A DNA stretch of 64,000 bases, from NCBI GenBank assembly GCA_020744225.1, contig JAGMWG010000001.1, positions 1,240,001 to 1,304,000 of the forward strand, written 5' to 3'. The notes under the pieces were generated by a model that had not been told where the DNA came from, did no database searches, and was given only the letters and a program-made list of their open reading frames with translations. This DNA is from Paraphoma chrysanthemicola. Lineage: Eukaryota; Ascomycota; Dothideomycetes; Pleosporales; Phaeosphaeriaceae. Within the stretch, counting starts at the first letter, position 1, and every line of letters starts with the position of its first letter. A program made the position numbers and the translations under genes. This document shows positions 22,061 through 32,380 of this stretch, piece by piece.

Positions 22061-23786
22061 ATTATTCTCGTTGTTGTTTAGGCAAGAGAGCTTGGTAGTA
22101 GAAAACGGTCGAGGTTTCAACGCAGATGTATGTTGTTGAAGAATGCAATGTAGATAGCCGGAGCCTTTATTCAATCGTAAACGGCAGCAAGACCTCGGGA
22201 AGTCGCAACTGCTCGAGGCCGTCCGCTTTCATCATCCGCGCTTTGGCCCTATATCCGTAAAATCCGCTTTCCCACCATGATGCTCGCCAGCATAGAAGTC
22301 CCACCTAGACTAAAATGAATGACGTTTGGTCCGGAATTCGGAGGGCGAAAAGGGCCATGTGTGATTGGTTCATGTAGGACAAATGGGGCCAACTGGTGGA
22401 CCCCCGCGGCAGTTACAGACTGCGTAAGTATCAATCGAGACATAATTGTGGTCTCAGGGCGTTCCAATGCTCAACACGCGCATCACGTATATGTGTGATG
22501 GACTGTAGCACTGTAAGCAGATGCGCAGGAAAGGAAGTCAAGTGCTGACGGAGATCACGTGGCTCGGAGCTAAGGTTTAAGCCCGGGTTGCTTTAAACCC
22601 TCGCAAGATGGAAACTAGAAAGGTACACCAATTTCTGGCAACTTAATCATTTTCACCATAACACTGCGTGTTGAGGCTTCTCGATTCATGAGAGTGAACC
22701 TCAGACAAGGGACCGACTTGACCCGCACAAACCCGAAAACTACGGCTACCCGGGCAACGCCCAATTTCTCACAGTATTTTCTCGGGTTTCGTCACATCAT
22801 GGGAAACGCATGTGACACCAAAAAGAGCCCGGACAATATACGGACAAAGTCTAAGATGTCCTCCTCCTCCGTGGACGGCCACATCACTAGACATGCTCCC
22901 CGGTGCGCCATCCAAGACCCTTTTCCTCCGAAGGAAACATCCCTTCAGGTTGATAACACAACATCATCGATTGAGTTCCCGCCTGGCCTGAAGCAGATCT
23001 TAGAGAAGTGACTTCACGAGATAATGCTTCATGATCACATCCAAAGTAGAGGAGACACATCTGGCGGTCGCGCGACAGTGGCAGGGTTAGCTCTTCAGCC
23101 GCTACATTCATCATGCATATAGATCGAGTGTCTTGTAGTACAACACTTTGATCGATGTTCATGTGTGAAATCGGTGTTGCGTGATGAGTGCGAAGCCCAT
23201 GCCAATTTGCCTACAACACCCAGTTGCGTGCTGTGCTGTTGCAATTGGAACGACCCCGTGCATGCAATCCAGATCGCTCATGCGACCGTACGGTAGCAAC
23301 ATTCCAGATACAATCGGGATACAATGACCACATCGTGTGGCTACTTCTGGAATATCTTTGCTCCTCGGGACCACAATTGAGCGAATGCAGAATGCTCTGC
23401 TACTATAACCAACTCCATGCACATGAGGGAATCACTTTGGCGCGAAGATGACTTTTTGTCTTGGTAAGAAACACCATGCGCTCCTAAATCCTTGAAAGTG
23501 ACCAAGGGACAAGCTGATAATTGCTAGATTGCCCTTCTTGAGCGCATCAGCTCGCCGATGCTGTCAATGAAAAGCAAGCCCTAACGCCAACACTAAGCAC
23601 ACATCCAAAGTCCAACGCCAACGTTAGCGCAAACTTCGAAAACAAGACCCGAGCGACAAATCAAATGCAAAGCCAAAACGCCCCACCTAGTTAACAAAAC
23701 AAAAGAGAAATCTAAAGTACATGACCCGTCGTAACGTCAAAACCCCCCCCCAATACTTGACGGTTGCAAGCACAGCTCAATGCAGG
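22061..23786. other. Intergenic, about 1.7 kb
   Basis: One plus-strand ORF at 22688-23011 (107 codons, ending in IEFPPGLKQILEK) looks somewhat protein-like, but has no family resemblance and no clear start context. I leave it as a weak candidate only. A run of nine to ten C residues lies near 23742. Confidence 0.4.
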
Positions 23787-24590
23787 TCAAGAAGACCGTC
23801 CAGCTTTGATGCGTAGGATCGCGTCCAGGTCGAACTGAATCTTACCGTACTTACAAGCCGTCAAGTACTGGTATTCGATCTCGTAGATCGACGCCTTGCT
23901 CAGGTTCACGTAGGTCCGCTTTGGAAACTTGGCGGAACCGGCGATGACCCCTGCGAGGCTAGTGGTGCCGTGCGGTACCGAGTCGATCTCATTGTCGGCC
24001 AGCACGAACAAGTCGTGCTGGTGGGTGGGCTTGTGGGTCTCGGTAATCCGCCGCCCAGCGAAGGAGGTGCAGCAGCGGACCTCCACGCAGTCGACTCCGT
24101 CCAGGACCCGCTTGCCGGTAACGACGAACGGGTGCCCCCAGGGGTGTTGCTCGGTGCCGTCGATGGCCACCTGCATTCTGGAGGACTTTGGCGGCTCGGG
24201 CAGGAAGAAGACCATGCCCTCCTGGACATCGTCGAAGCTTGGCTTTGAGGGCGTTGGTTGCGGCAGTGATGTTGGCGGCGCCGCGGGGAGGGACTTGCCG
24301 CGCTCCCAGGGAGCATCGCTGGATCTCCACGACCCACTCGCCGACGAAGACGACGACGAGGTGGATGATGAAGACGCCGTCGAGTGACGACGGCTGGCAG
24401 CGGATGACGTGGTCCGGGAAGACCAGTCAGAGCCCGATGAGGAGGGCGTAAGAGAGGCACTTCGCCAAGAGAAGGCGAGCGCAGGAGAAGAAGAGGTGGA
24501 GGAGGAGGAGGAGGAGGAGGAACCGGGCGAGCGACGACCCGGAGGCACGTACGCTCCGGCCTTGCCAGAGGAAAGAGATGGTGAAGACAT
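23787..24590 (-). CDS. Hypothetical Ser-rich protein sharing the G-x-V-x-x-LP domain
   Basis: Single exon, 267 residues, ATG at 24590. The first about 110 residues are extremely Ser-rich (poly-Ser runs encoded by GAG/GGA-type microsatellites on the plus strand) and presumably disordered. The remainder is a folded domain starting VQEGMVFFLPEPP, then HPWGHPFVVTGKRV, CVEVRCCTSF, and a C-terminal segment with SIYEIEYQYL. The opening VQ-x-GMV-x-x-LP and the following G-x-P-hydrophobic-V strand match the repeat unit of the 505-residue protein at 6408-7925, so the two are probably paralogous in this domain. Function unknown; no targeting signal seen. Confidence 0.68.
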   Translation of the reverse strand: MSSPSLSSGKAGAYVPPGRRSPGSSSSSSSSTSSSPALAFSWRSASLTPSSSGSDWSSRTTSSAASRRHSTASSSSTSSSSSSASGSWRSSDAPWERGKSLPAAPPTSLPQPTPSKPSFDDVQEGMVFFLPEPPKSSRMQVAIDGTEQHPWGHPFVVTGKRVLDGVDCVEVRCCTSFAGRRITETHKPTHQHDLFVLADNEIDSVPHGTTSLAGVIAGSAKFPKRTYVNLSKASIYEIEYQYLTACKYGKIQFDLDAILRIKAGRSS

Positions 24591-26151
24591 CTTCGAGAAA
24601 TGATGATGTCGACGAAGAATGATAATAGTGGTGGAACTGCTGCTGCTGGTGGATTGGTATCGATATCTTCAGAGTACTGATGTGAAGATGAATGAGATGG
24701 ATGGATGGAAGTTCTTGCTTCGCAAGGACGAGGACGACTTTTAAGAGAGGGGGGAGGCATTCTTTGGTTCTGGTTCACGATGGCTTCCTTTTGTGAGTCT
24801 GGAAAGAGCGCAGTCTCTGCATGGCTGCCTCAACCGGCTCGAGCGAAGACTAGAGCTCTATAAGGATGAACACATACATCGGGGGACCGATAAAGCCAAC
24901 ACTTGAAGCACGGAGCAGGAAAGACCATGGTCGAAGGCCATGAATGCAGGTCCCGCTCGAAATTTCCAGACAACCAACTGCAGGTCAAGTGCTACTAACG
25001 CTTAGCGGAAATTCACGATCTTGCAATGAGAATCTCGGGCTGTGGAACCGACGCACAAAACGAGCAAATCAAGAGCGACCAACGAAACCACGTTCGACGC
25101 ATAGGAAAATCGAGCATTTCTCTCCAAAGAACTGTCAATTGGGCAGGGGAATCAGCACCACCATCGATGCCCTTTTCTGATAGCGCACGCTTTGACTTCG
25201 TGATTTCGCAGATCCAGATGCTTCGCAACTCCACAGAGCGCAGCATGAGTATCGTCGACAGTTTCCAGGCATGCGTCATTTGTCCCGTGGATGCTCATTG
25301 CTATCCTAGGTACCAAAACGCAAATCTGTTGGAGACACGCATCCGGATCATTGGGGCATCTTAGCTCACTTTCGCGTAGCAGGCACCCCTGTGGCGATAT
25401 ACTGGTAGTGCGGACCAAGGTAACAAGGAAAGCATGTTTGGGTCAATTTTGAATGCTCACAAGTCTCCACGGAGACAGTGACAACACGTATCAATCGAGC
25501 GAGATGAACCAGCGAATCCAACGACGCGAGTGCGATCGGAAGGCTGGGACAATTTTGGTACTTCTACTTCAGCATGTTGGCTCCGGTGCGGAGGTATTAC
25601 GTCTAAGCTACATCCGATTGGGAAGACGAGCGCTGGTATCATGATACGCAAGTTATATGCACTATTTTAGTTGATCACGAGCAACTAAAGCAGTTGAGAA
25701 GTTTGGTATTGTTGGTGATGTAATCGCAAGTAGGCGCACCCCAAGGACCTGGAAAATGCACCTTCGCACCTCTAGCTATCTCGATAAGTGCACGCAGCCT
25801 GCGACATCACGGTTTGCTTGACGAATTTCGGATTTCGGTAAGATTGGCACGCCCATGGTCGATCACGACTGGCACATTCGTGTGGTATCTCGTCAGAATC
25901 AAGGACATTTCTCTTTGAGATGATGCTTATGTACTGGAGTTGCGGGCTTGCCTTTACCGCGAGGTACGGATCCTGAAGTGGAGGGCGTTTGTGCTCTTCA
26001 CAGGCCATTTCGGTCTCGATGATCCTCTCAATCTCTCACCTTTGCTTACAAATTACCTTACCACCTACTCCGGTGAGATCTATCCATTCAAATATCAATC
26101 TTCCCTTCCACTCGGCCTTGAAGTCCCGCTAAATCTAAGCCAACTGTAGAG
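24591..26151. other. Intergenic, about 1.6 kb
   Basis: Only short ORFs on both strands; nothing recognisable. The BTB gene promoter presumably lies at its right end. Confidence 0.45.
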
Positions 26152-27029
26152 ATGGCACCAAGAGATAGTCAGCAGCCATATACGTACGAGGAGCTGTAGG
26201 CTCTGTTCTACTCCATCGTAGTATCAAATCACTAATTTCATGCAGCGAGAAGGCAGTCGATATCGAGATTGTCAACAATGAGGACGATTCTAAGCTGGCT
26301 ACGGAGCACATGACATTTTCGATTCTGCTCATTCTGCTTCTTTTGCACGTTCCAGGACTTGCCAAAATATTTGCAAACCGCAACATCCAGGCTATCAAGC
26401 TACGCGATGTCTTGATCAAAATGTTCGGAGTCTTTATCGGTTGGATACGCATGGAGGACTTCCGACATGAAGAGACATGCAACGACCCATGGACTGCGGC
26501 GGGTGGGCACTGCGTCGATGACACAAATGTCTCTAGTTGTTGGGTGGGACTGGTTCGATGGGCGAAAGCGACCCTCTTCGAAGGCCTGAGAAGGATATCA
26601 CTCCTTTGGCAAACATCGAGATTGCCATACATGTTTCTCTTCGCCCAGACCTTCGACATCCCTCGTCTTCGCCAAGATGCCACCGACCGCATCATTTGGT
26701 GCCATAATACTATCTCCGGATTTGATTCATCTTCTGCGATCTCAAAGGCATACGCAAACACGAAGCCCGGTAGCGGACTGCGGCAAATGCTGGTAGTCGG
26801 CTGGCGTGAGTTCGAACATGATGAGAATATGGCTGATCGTGAATTCATCGAGGCTCTGCCACAGAACTTCCCTCTCAATCTTTGGCTGCACTCGAGGGAA
26901 ATGGTAATCGCGACTTCGGACATATCAAAGCTTGCAACTACCACGAACATACCTGCACAGAAAAGCTCAAGACCTGTAATATTCGAGTGTACAGGATCAG
27001 TGCCTCATCAAAAGATTGAGCGTCTCTAG
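26152..27029 (+). CDS. BTB/POZ-type protein, copy 1 (C-terminus apparently frameshifted)
   Basis: Two exons, 26152-26195 and 26246-27029, joined in phase 2 across a 50-nt intron with a CACTAATTTC branch. Exon 1 encodes a leader ending PYTYEEL. Exon 2 opens with EKAVDIEIV, the start of a BTB-like fold, and carries the family line FLFAQTFDIPRLRQDATDRIIWCHN. Its 275 residues match the other three copies in this window in order. The annotated frame ends SVPHQKIERL. The next frame, from about 26900 to a TGA at 27017-27019, encodes CNYHEHTCTEKLKTC, the C-terminal motif kept in all other copies, so this copy probably has one indel near 26895. BTB domains mediate protein-protein contacts, often as cullin-3 adaptors; the role here is unknown. 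Confidence 0.7.
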
Positions 27030-27445
27030 CTTGAAGGCAGCGGTACCCTCATCCCATGGAAAGAACTATGATTCTGGGACGTGTCAGCACTGGCTCCAGG
27101 CGTTAAGTAGACCGGATATGACATAGCGAAAGACATAATCCAAGCAGAAGTGAAAGAAATGTTATCAATGCTGTGCAAATGCTGCTCTCGGGGAGATGCC
27201 AACAAAATCCCAGATTTTGATTATCGCAATAAAATCTGCGCAACATGAGCAACCCGTTGACTGCAAGTGAGAGAGTCATTGCTCACTCACTCAATTACCA
27301 TAGCCCAACCTTCTCTCACTTCGACCGGAAACGTGGTATCAACCGCTTCGTAGCACAAAAAGACTACACTTTCATCATCCTCTCTTTGGTTCTTTGATTG
27401 GTACGTCACTGGGATAATGCTTCGTCATTTCACACATCATCCACC

Positions 27446-28326
27446 ATGTCGCCCACGACGTCCATCAAGCGAAGAAAGCTTGACCCTTTGTGGGTAGTCC
27501 CACAAAAGCTCCAGGACTACACCCATTTGCTGACAGAGTGACTAGTGGAGAATCCGTCGAAATCGATCTCATGTCCGGCGATACTTCCAAGGCCTATGTA
27601 GTCTTCCAGAACTTGATAGTGGAATGTGGCGGTGGTTTCGGCCATTTATTCAAACAACCAAATGTCTGTTCAGTTAAAGTGAGGGATCTGTCCACGCAGA
27701 CTCTTGAGACATTCCTGGCTTGGCTCCATCACGAAGCTCTTTACCACCACCCATTCAAAATGTACCCGCGTTTTCGGGTTCACTCAGGAAGAGTGCGCTT
27801 AAAGTACTTCAACTTGAGACAAGAGCCTCTCTGGTGGGACGGGAAGGATCTTTTGCGTTGGGGAGTTGTTCGATGCTGTAATTCCAACGTTCCTGTTCGC
27901 GGAAACGTGGGATATCCCTCGCTTGCGACAAGATGCCATTGACCGGCTGGTCTGGTGCAACAACTACTTTCGAAGCAACGGTACCAAGAATGGATTCGTT
28001 GCGCCCAACACGATCACTATGGCATACGACCCTACCAAGCCAAGATTCCACTCCGAAGACTTATTGCAATCGCATTCTGTCTACATAACAGCAAACACTC
28101 TGTGGCGGTGGATGAAATGCCGAGGCAGCTCTTGGTGGATACATGAAACCATGAGCAGTATATGTATGAGACCGACGAAAATCAGGAGTTGGACCCGTGC
28201 GAGTTCCACGAGCATGCATCAAAAGAAGAGGGGATGGACTGTATGGTCAGAGTCAGAATGAGTAGACGCGCGCTAGATGACGACGAGGAGGACGAAGTAT
28301 CAGAGAGTTCAAGTGCGCTCGGCTAA
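27446..28326 (+). pseudogene. BTB/POZ-type protein, copy 2, decayed
   Basis: Lies in tandem 0.4 kb after copy 1. Exon 1 27446-27489 (MSPTTSIKRRKLDP) and a 47-nt intron (27490-27536, weak donor GTGGGT) give the same 44-nt exon and phase 2 as copy 1. The BTB part (SVEIDLMSGD ... LSTQTLETFLAWLHHEA) runs in frame 1. It then jumps frame at a G run near 27862 into FLFAETWDIPRLRQDAIDRL, jumps again near 28041 after YDPTKP, and meets an in-frame TGA at 28144 where a Trp would fit. Beyond the stop the reading frame continues with ETDENQELDPCEFHEHASKE and an acidic tail to the TAA at 28324. Three lesions make a pseudogene the natural reading. Confidence 0.72.
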
Positions 28327-28672
28327 CGACAACGATCTTTGGACGCATAGAAATGGTTACTCGGGGAGCAGCAGCTCTACATCGATTCGGCAGCATTCCT
28401 CGGGCAAGGTGTGTCACGGGAAGATGAGCCTTGTCTCATAGCTCGACTCTGTGGGTGATCGAAGCATCAAATTTCCAATGGCACCAAAGCACCACAGCAT
28501 CTAATGCTGATGTATTGCATTACATTAAATGTATTTCAGATCGTTTAGTGCCTTCTCTTTGCATGAATGCAATGGCGATTTTTTGTGGATGCATTGCCAT
28601 CAAACTTTATCTTTCCAGACCTTGTATATGTAAGATCGATTTCCGTATGCCAAAGCAGAACAAACGGTTGTC
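28327..28672. other. Short intergenic region
   Basis: About 350 nt between the convergent copy-2 BTB pseudogene and the small secreted protein gene. Nothing seen. Confidence 0.5.
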
Positions 28673-29202
28673 TTAGACGGCGGAAGGCGACGGGGTAGCA
28701 GAAGCAGAGGCGGAAACAGCGGCAGGAGTGGATGATACGGCGACGGAGGATGCAGATGCAGAAGCCAAAGGCGTAGCGGAGACCTTGGAAGTGTTAGCCA
28801 TACTATCATTCACCAGACCAAGTCCTCCCCATAAAGTCCACATTCGACCGATGTCCTACTCTTATTCTCCAGTATCTAAGCTAACCGAGGATCACTCACC
28901 GACACACTCGCGCTCACACTCGCCACCGCGGGAAAGCACGCGCAAAACGCCTTCTGCCTGCTCTCAGGCATGCCACCCAGAATCCTCACTACACGCTCAT
29001 CGTCTTGCTTGAAGCGCTTCGCATTCGTAACCGGCTTGCCGGCAACAGGCTCTGCGGCCGCAGCAGGGAACTTCTCGGCACAAAAAAGCTGAGCACCCTT
29101 GAGGATTGAGAGGGACTTGAGCGACTCGCAGTCGGACGTGATAGCGGCCGGGGCGGCAAGGGCAGTGGCAGCGAAAGCCAGGACGGAGATGGAGAAACGC
29201 AT
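28673..29202 (-). CDS. Small secreted cysteine-containing protein
   Basis: Two exons, 29202-28900 and 28783-28673, joined in phase 0 over a 116-nt intron (GTGAGT...GGCTAACACTTCCAAG); 137 residues. The N-terminus is a clear signal peptide (MRFSISVLAFAATALAAPAA). The mature part has four cysteines (SDCESL, LFCAEKF, AFCACF) and a basic/acidic middle (KRFKQDDERVVRIL). Exon 2 supplies a low-complexity Ala/Ser/Thr tail ending ATPSPSAV, without a hydrophobic GPI signal. Without the second exon the ORF ends abruptly inside the intron. Role unknown: wall protein or effector-like small secreted protein. Confidence 0.75.
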
Positions 29203-30209
29203 TATGGCGGCTTGGTGAATTGATTGTTATGGTTGGTAACGACCGTGGTGATATCGGCGAATGATTCGAATCGAGATAGTAACGAGCGACTATGAACGAC
29301 GATGAATGAAGACTTCCAGAAACGAAACAAGACAAGACAAGCACTCCCCAGCTCTTGTACTCAACGCTTGAATCTCTCCTTAACCGCGTCATGCCAATAC
29401 ACTACCGCCTGCACCCGTATGCCTCATCCCTCCGAACAAGCATCTAGCTCGCGCCCCTCGGCGCATTCCCAGGTGTCACGACCGCCGAACAGATCCAATC
29501 ACGCCGCATCCTCGGCGCCGTTTCGACCAAAGCAAGCTCCGCTAAGCAGAAGGCTGGGCTGAGGTGGAGCAGAGCTTGTGCGGACAAGCTTCTCTAGCGC
29601 GCGTGAAGGGATTGCCAGCGGGTATGCGCGCTGGGAGGTGCCTGGCCGTAGGTTATTTTGGGTGCCGCTAGTGAGGGAGCTGGGCTGATGATCTCCTTTT
29701 CCAGGCATTTTGACACATGGTGGTAAGGGTGACGAACGTCAATGAATCTGAATTTTCTTGATGATGGGCCGGAAGGTGCGGAGCGCGCGGAATGGAATGT
29801 AAGGCATTGTGCGCTGTGGCAAGGATGGTTCTGAGGTTCTGAAAATGATGGATAATTGTTCATAGATGGCCAGTAAAGGAAGTGTCGCTGGTGGCGTAAC
29901 ATTCTCACAACACACGGACTGGTCATGCATGCCGCCACAAAATAATAACAATCGAACATATTCTTCTGACGGAGCGAGCTTTGGCAGCAGAAGTATATCT
30001 CGGCCGTCCTTTAGCAGCACGTAATGTTAATGTTTGCAGGCGTGGTATCTGTAAGTTCGATGAGACCGTGAAATAAGCATTATCGCCACCGAAAATGGTA
30101 ATACCATGAGCAATAATCTTCCTTACATTATTGCTTCTCCCAGAAGAATTACAATGCAAGAGTTCATATAACATTGCCTTTTCTAACCGCCACAAATGTT
30201 CAAGAGTCT
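29203..30209. other. Intergenic, about 1.0 kb
   Basis: Upstream of the 28.7-kb secreted protein and downstream of the tRNA gene. Only scattered short ORFs. Confidence 0.5.
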
Positions 30210-30223
30210 AAAAAGTCCAAAAA
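30210..30223 (-). terminator. Pol III-type terminator (two T5 runs)
   Basis: On the minus strand, two runs of five T (plus-strand A runs at 30219-30223 and 30210-30214) lie 11-24 nt beyond the discriminator base of the tRNA-Leu gene. That is the expected place and form for an RNA polymerase III terminator. Confidence 0.6.
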
Positions 30224-30252
30224 GGATGAATGGTGACAAGAGTGGGATTCGA

Positions 30253-30308
30253 CTGTATCACAATTAGATACTGCAGCAACACGATTACTTCTTTAAGGCA
30301 GAACTTAC
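30253..30308 (-). other. Intron 2 of the split tRNA-Leu (T-loop)
   Basis: 56 nt, beginning with the consensus donor GTAAGT, with TCTAATTG 12-17 nt before the acceptor ATACAG. Its removal recreates a perfect B box (GGTTCGAATCC). Confidence 0.72.
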
Positions 30309-30358
30309 ACCCACGCAGATTACTCTACTAGCACCTGAAGCTAGCGCCTTAGACCGCT

Positions 30359-30410
30359 CTGGGATATGTTAGGAAAGGGACGACTAGTGGTGGATGTCGG
30401 GGAGACGAAC
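30359..30410 (-). other. Intron 1 of the split tRNA-Leu (D-arm)
   Basis: 52 nt, GT...AG, with a pyrimidine-rich stretch and a CCTAACAT branch-like sequence 10-15 nt before the terminal CCCAG. These are features of fungal spliceosomal introns rather than of tRNA-endonuclease introns. Confidence 0.65.
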
Positions 30411-30423
30411 CGGCCATCTTGCC

Positions 30424-30895
30424 TGAAGAATTTAGAGTTTTCAAAATAAGTCAGTTTATATAGCGCAGAACTTGGGTTCAGACATGATTGATCATGATAT
30501 CCAGGCCCGCCGCAGGTATTCTATGCTGCTTGAACGGGCGGGTGGGGAAGTGAGGGGTAGCCGCATCCGAATTGCGGCCCACCTGTGAGTCAACAGACTA
30601 GCTTGAGGAGCATGGCGTGGTGGGCCGACTTCAGGAAAATGGACGCGCATACGATGGACTAGATACGATGATTCAAGTCTAAGACGGCCGTAACATGCTG
30701 ATCCATATGTACACTCGTTCGAAATGAAGTCTGTCCTTTTGAGATGATCACACCAACAATGCGCCCGTGCCGATCCAAGATTCCTTCTATATGCAAGTAT
30801 ATCGTCCTCGAGCTTGACTTCCTATGGTTTCCCTCACAATTACAACACTTCATTCTTGGTTCGGACCGTTTCAACACGCTTCGTCACGACTCCAT
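30424..30895. other. Intergenic, about 470 nt
   Basis: Upstream of the split tRNA and downstream of the GPI-protein gene. No gene seen. Confidence 0.5.
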
Positions 30896-31525
30896 CTACA
30901 AAGCCACAGCGAGGAGCCCAGCAAATGCTGCTGCAAGACCAATCTCGAGCTTGCCAGCGGCACCAGTGGACTCGGGGATGCGACCAGTGGATGTGCCGGA
31001 TGCGCCTCCTGCACCAGTGGCAGAGGGCCTGAAAGAGGTTGGGACTGTCGCGTTGCCGGATGGCTGAATGATGATGCTGCCGCTAACGGTAGCGGACGCC
31101 TTGCTGCCGGATGCAGTGGCCGAAGCGGTGGCAGAAGCGGAGCCGGAAGACTTGGGGACATCGGTGGCTGTGAATACGTATTAACATTGGTCGATACATA
31201 CCTCTCCTTCTACACCCTAGCAGCACTTCGTCTCATTTGTACCAACCCTCCGACTTCCGCCACAAAACTTCGCCAGAGGGGTGTACTTACAAACTTTGAC
31301 ACCAGCACCATTGCAGATATCCGCAAAAGCCGCAAGCGCATCCTTTGTCGAGTCTCCGCAGAACTTGGCAATCGTCTTTGACGCGTCCTTCTCGCTGCAG
31401 ACAGACTTTACGTCAGCCGGGTCATCGTATGAGTTGACAGCGCCGAGGAGGCAGCCAGGGGGGGTGGCGATAGTGAACGATGCGAGAGCGAACAGGGTCG
31501 CGGTGAAGAGAGTGCGGCCGAGCAT
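30896..31525 (-). CDS. Small GPI-anchored cysteine-containing cell-wall protein
   Basis: Two exons, 31525-31291 and 31167-30896, joined in phase 1 over a 123-nt intron (GTAAGT...TATTCACAG); 168 residues. It begins with a signal peptide (MLGRTLFTATLFALASFTIA). A four-cysteine domain follows (PPGCLLGAV, SVCSEKD, KFCGDS, DICNGAG), of the kind seen in small fungal wall proteins loosely related to CFEM proteins. Exon 2 encodes a Ser/Thr/Gly-rich stalk and a C-terminal hydrophobic tail (GKLEIGLAAAFAGLLAVAL) preceded by small residues, a good GPI-anchor signal. Another frame overlaps exon 2 antisense-free but is not coding. Likely located at the plasma membrane or wall; specific role unknown. Confidence 0.82.
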
Positions 31526-32380
31526 TGTGAAGTTGTGGTTGTTGGAAATTGAGGTGTGGAAGTTGAAGCGGTCAGGAGTTGGGATGGCTGGGATTACACG
31601 GTGGTGAAGGGAGCGTGAAGAATTAGCGAGAGTGAATTATGTCTAAAGAGTGACGATAAAGAGGATGTAAAGAATGACGGCAGCAATGGCTGGCTTGAAG
31701 TTGGTGAGAGAAGAAGCCTTGAAAGTGTCAGGAGAGGCTTCGGATGGCTTTCGCCAAGGGGTGCCCCACTGTTTCACAGCGCTTTCCCGCTTCAGTATGC
31801 GCTAAGAGGCTAGTCAGGAACAAGGTTTTGGTTCCTGCATCATGCTGCAAAACATCGAAACATGCGAGTCATTTTGCATATATCAGCTTGGCTGCGTGGT
31901 GTGTTCAGGTCATTCGATCTATCGCGAAGCTTGAAGCACTTCCTTCCAATCATTGCCAAAACAGCAGTATATTACAAGTACGCGCACCTGCAATTTTCGC
32001 AAGCAGGCGCCAAAACGAGTGAGGCAGAAAGCATTACAAAAATATACTTGCGGACCAATGCCCATCTTCCTCCAGCTCCATATCCAAGAAAGATAGACTC
32101 CTCGAAGGTCAGATACCCTTGACCTTCAGTGCATTCCTTGTCCGCCCAGTATGCAAGATGACCTCAGATTGCTTTTCCAGAAATACAATCGGGCCCGATG
32201 ACCTTCCGAGCGGTAAAGAGCCAAGGGCATGTGCGCCGCAAACTCCATCGCTAGTATTTTACAATGCAGTAATTAGACATGAAGGAAATAGTTTAGGAAC
32301 GAGAGGAGGCGTGAGTTGTTTTGTGTCGGATCTTCGTGAAGTGGGCGTGACGCTCAATCTAGCGATCAAGCGATGTTTAC
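31526..32380. other. Intergenic, about 850 nt
   Basis: Between two minus-strand genes. No recognisable ORF or RNA. Confidence 0.5.

Larger units (their letters stand above)
30234..30423 (-). tRNA. tRNA-Leu(CAG) split by two GT-AG introns
   Basis: Three segments on the minus strand, 30423-30411, 30358-30309 and 30252-30234, join into an 82-nt class II tRNA. Acceptor stem GGCAAGA pairs fully with TCTTGTC (one G-T wobble). The D stem is GCC/GGC, the anticodon arm CTAGC-TTCAGGT-GCTAG (anticodon CAG, T33 present), the variable arm AGA-GTAA-TCT and the T arm GTGGG-TTCGAAT-CCCAC; the discriminator is A. Intron 1 (52 nt, 30410-30359) sits between positions 13 and 14: GTTCGT...CCTAACATATCCCAG. Intron 2 (56 nt, 30308-30253) sits after T54: GTAAGT...TATCTAATTG...ACAG. 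Neither is at the normal 37/38 site, and they cut the A and B boxes. Genomic CCA follows the discriminator. It may be a functional gene with ectopic introns or a relic; the intact pairing favours selection or a recent origin. Confidence 0.8.

Noticed and set aside
22061..22174. N-terminal extension of the aldo/keto reductase (38 codons)
   Set aside because: The extended frame has no ATG; it would need a TTG start.
30283..30365. Reading the tRNA as a contiguous degenerate tRNA-Leu
   Set aside because: A contiguous reading gives a broken T-arm, D-stem and acceptor stem; removing the two GT-AG segments repairs all three at once, so the split model is far better.
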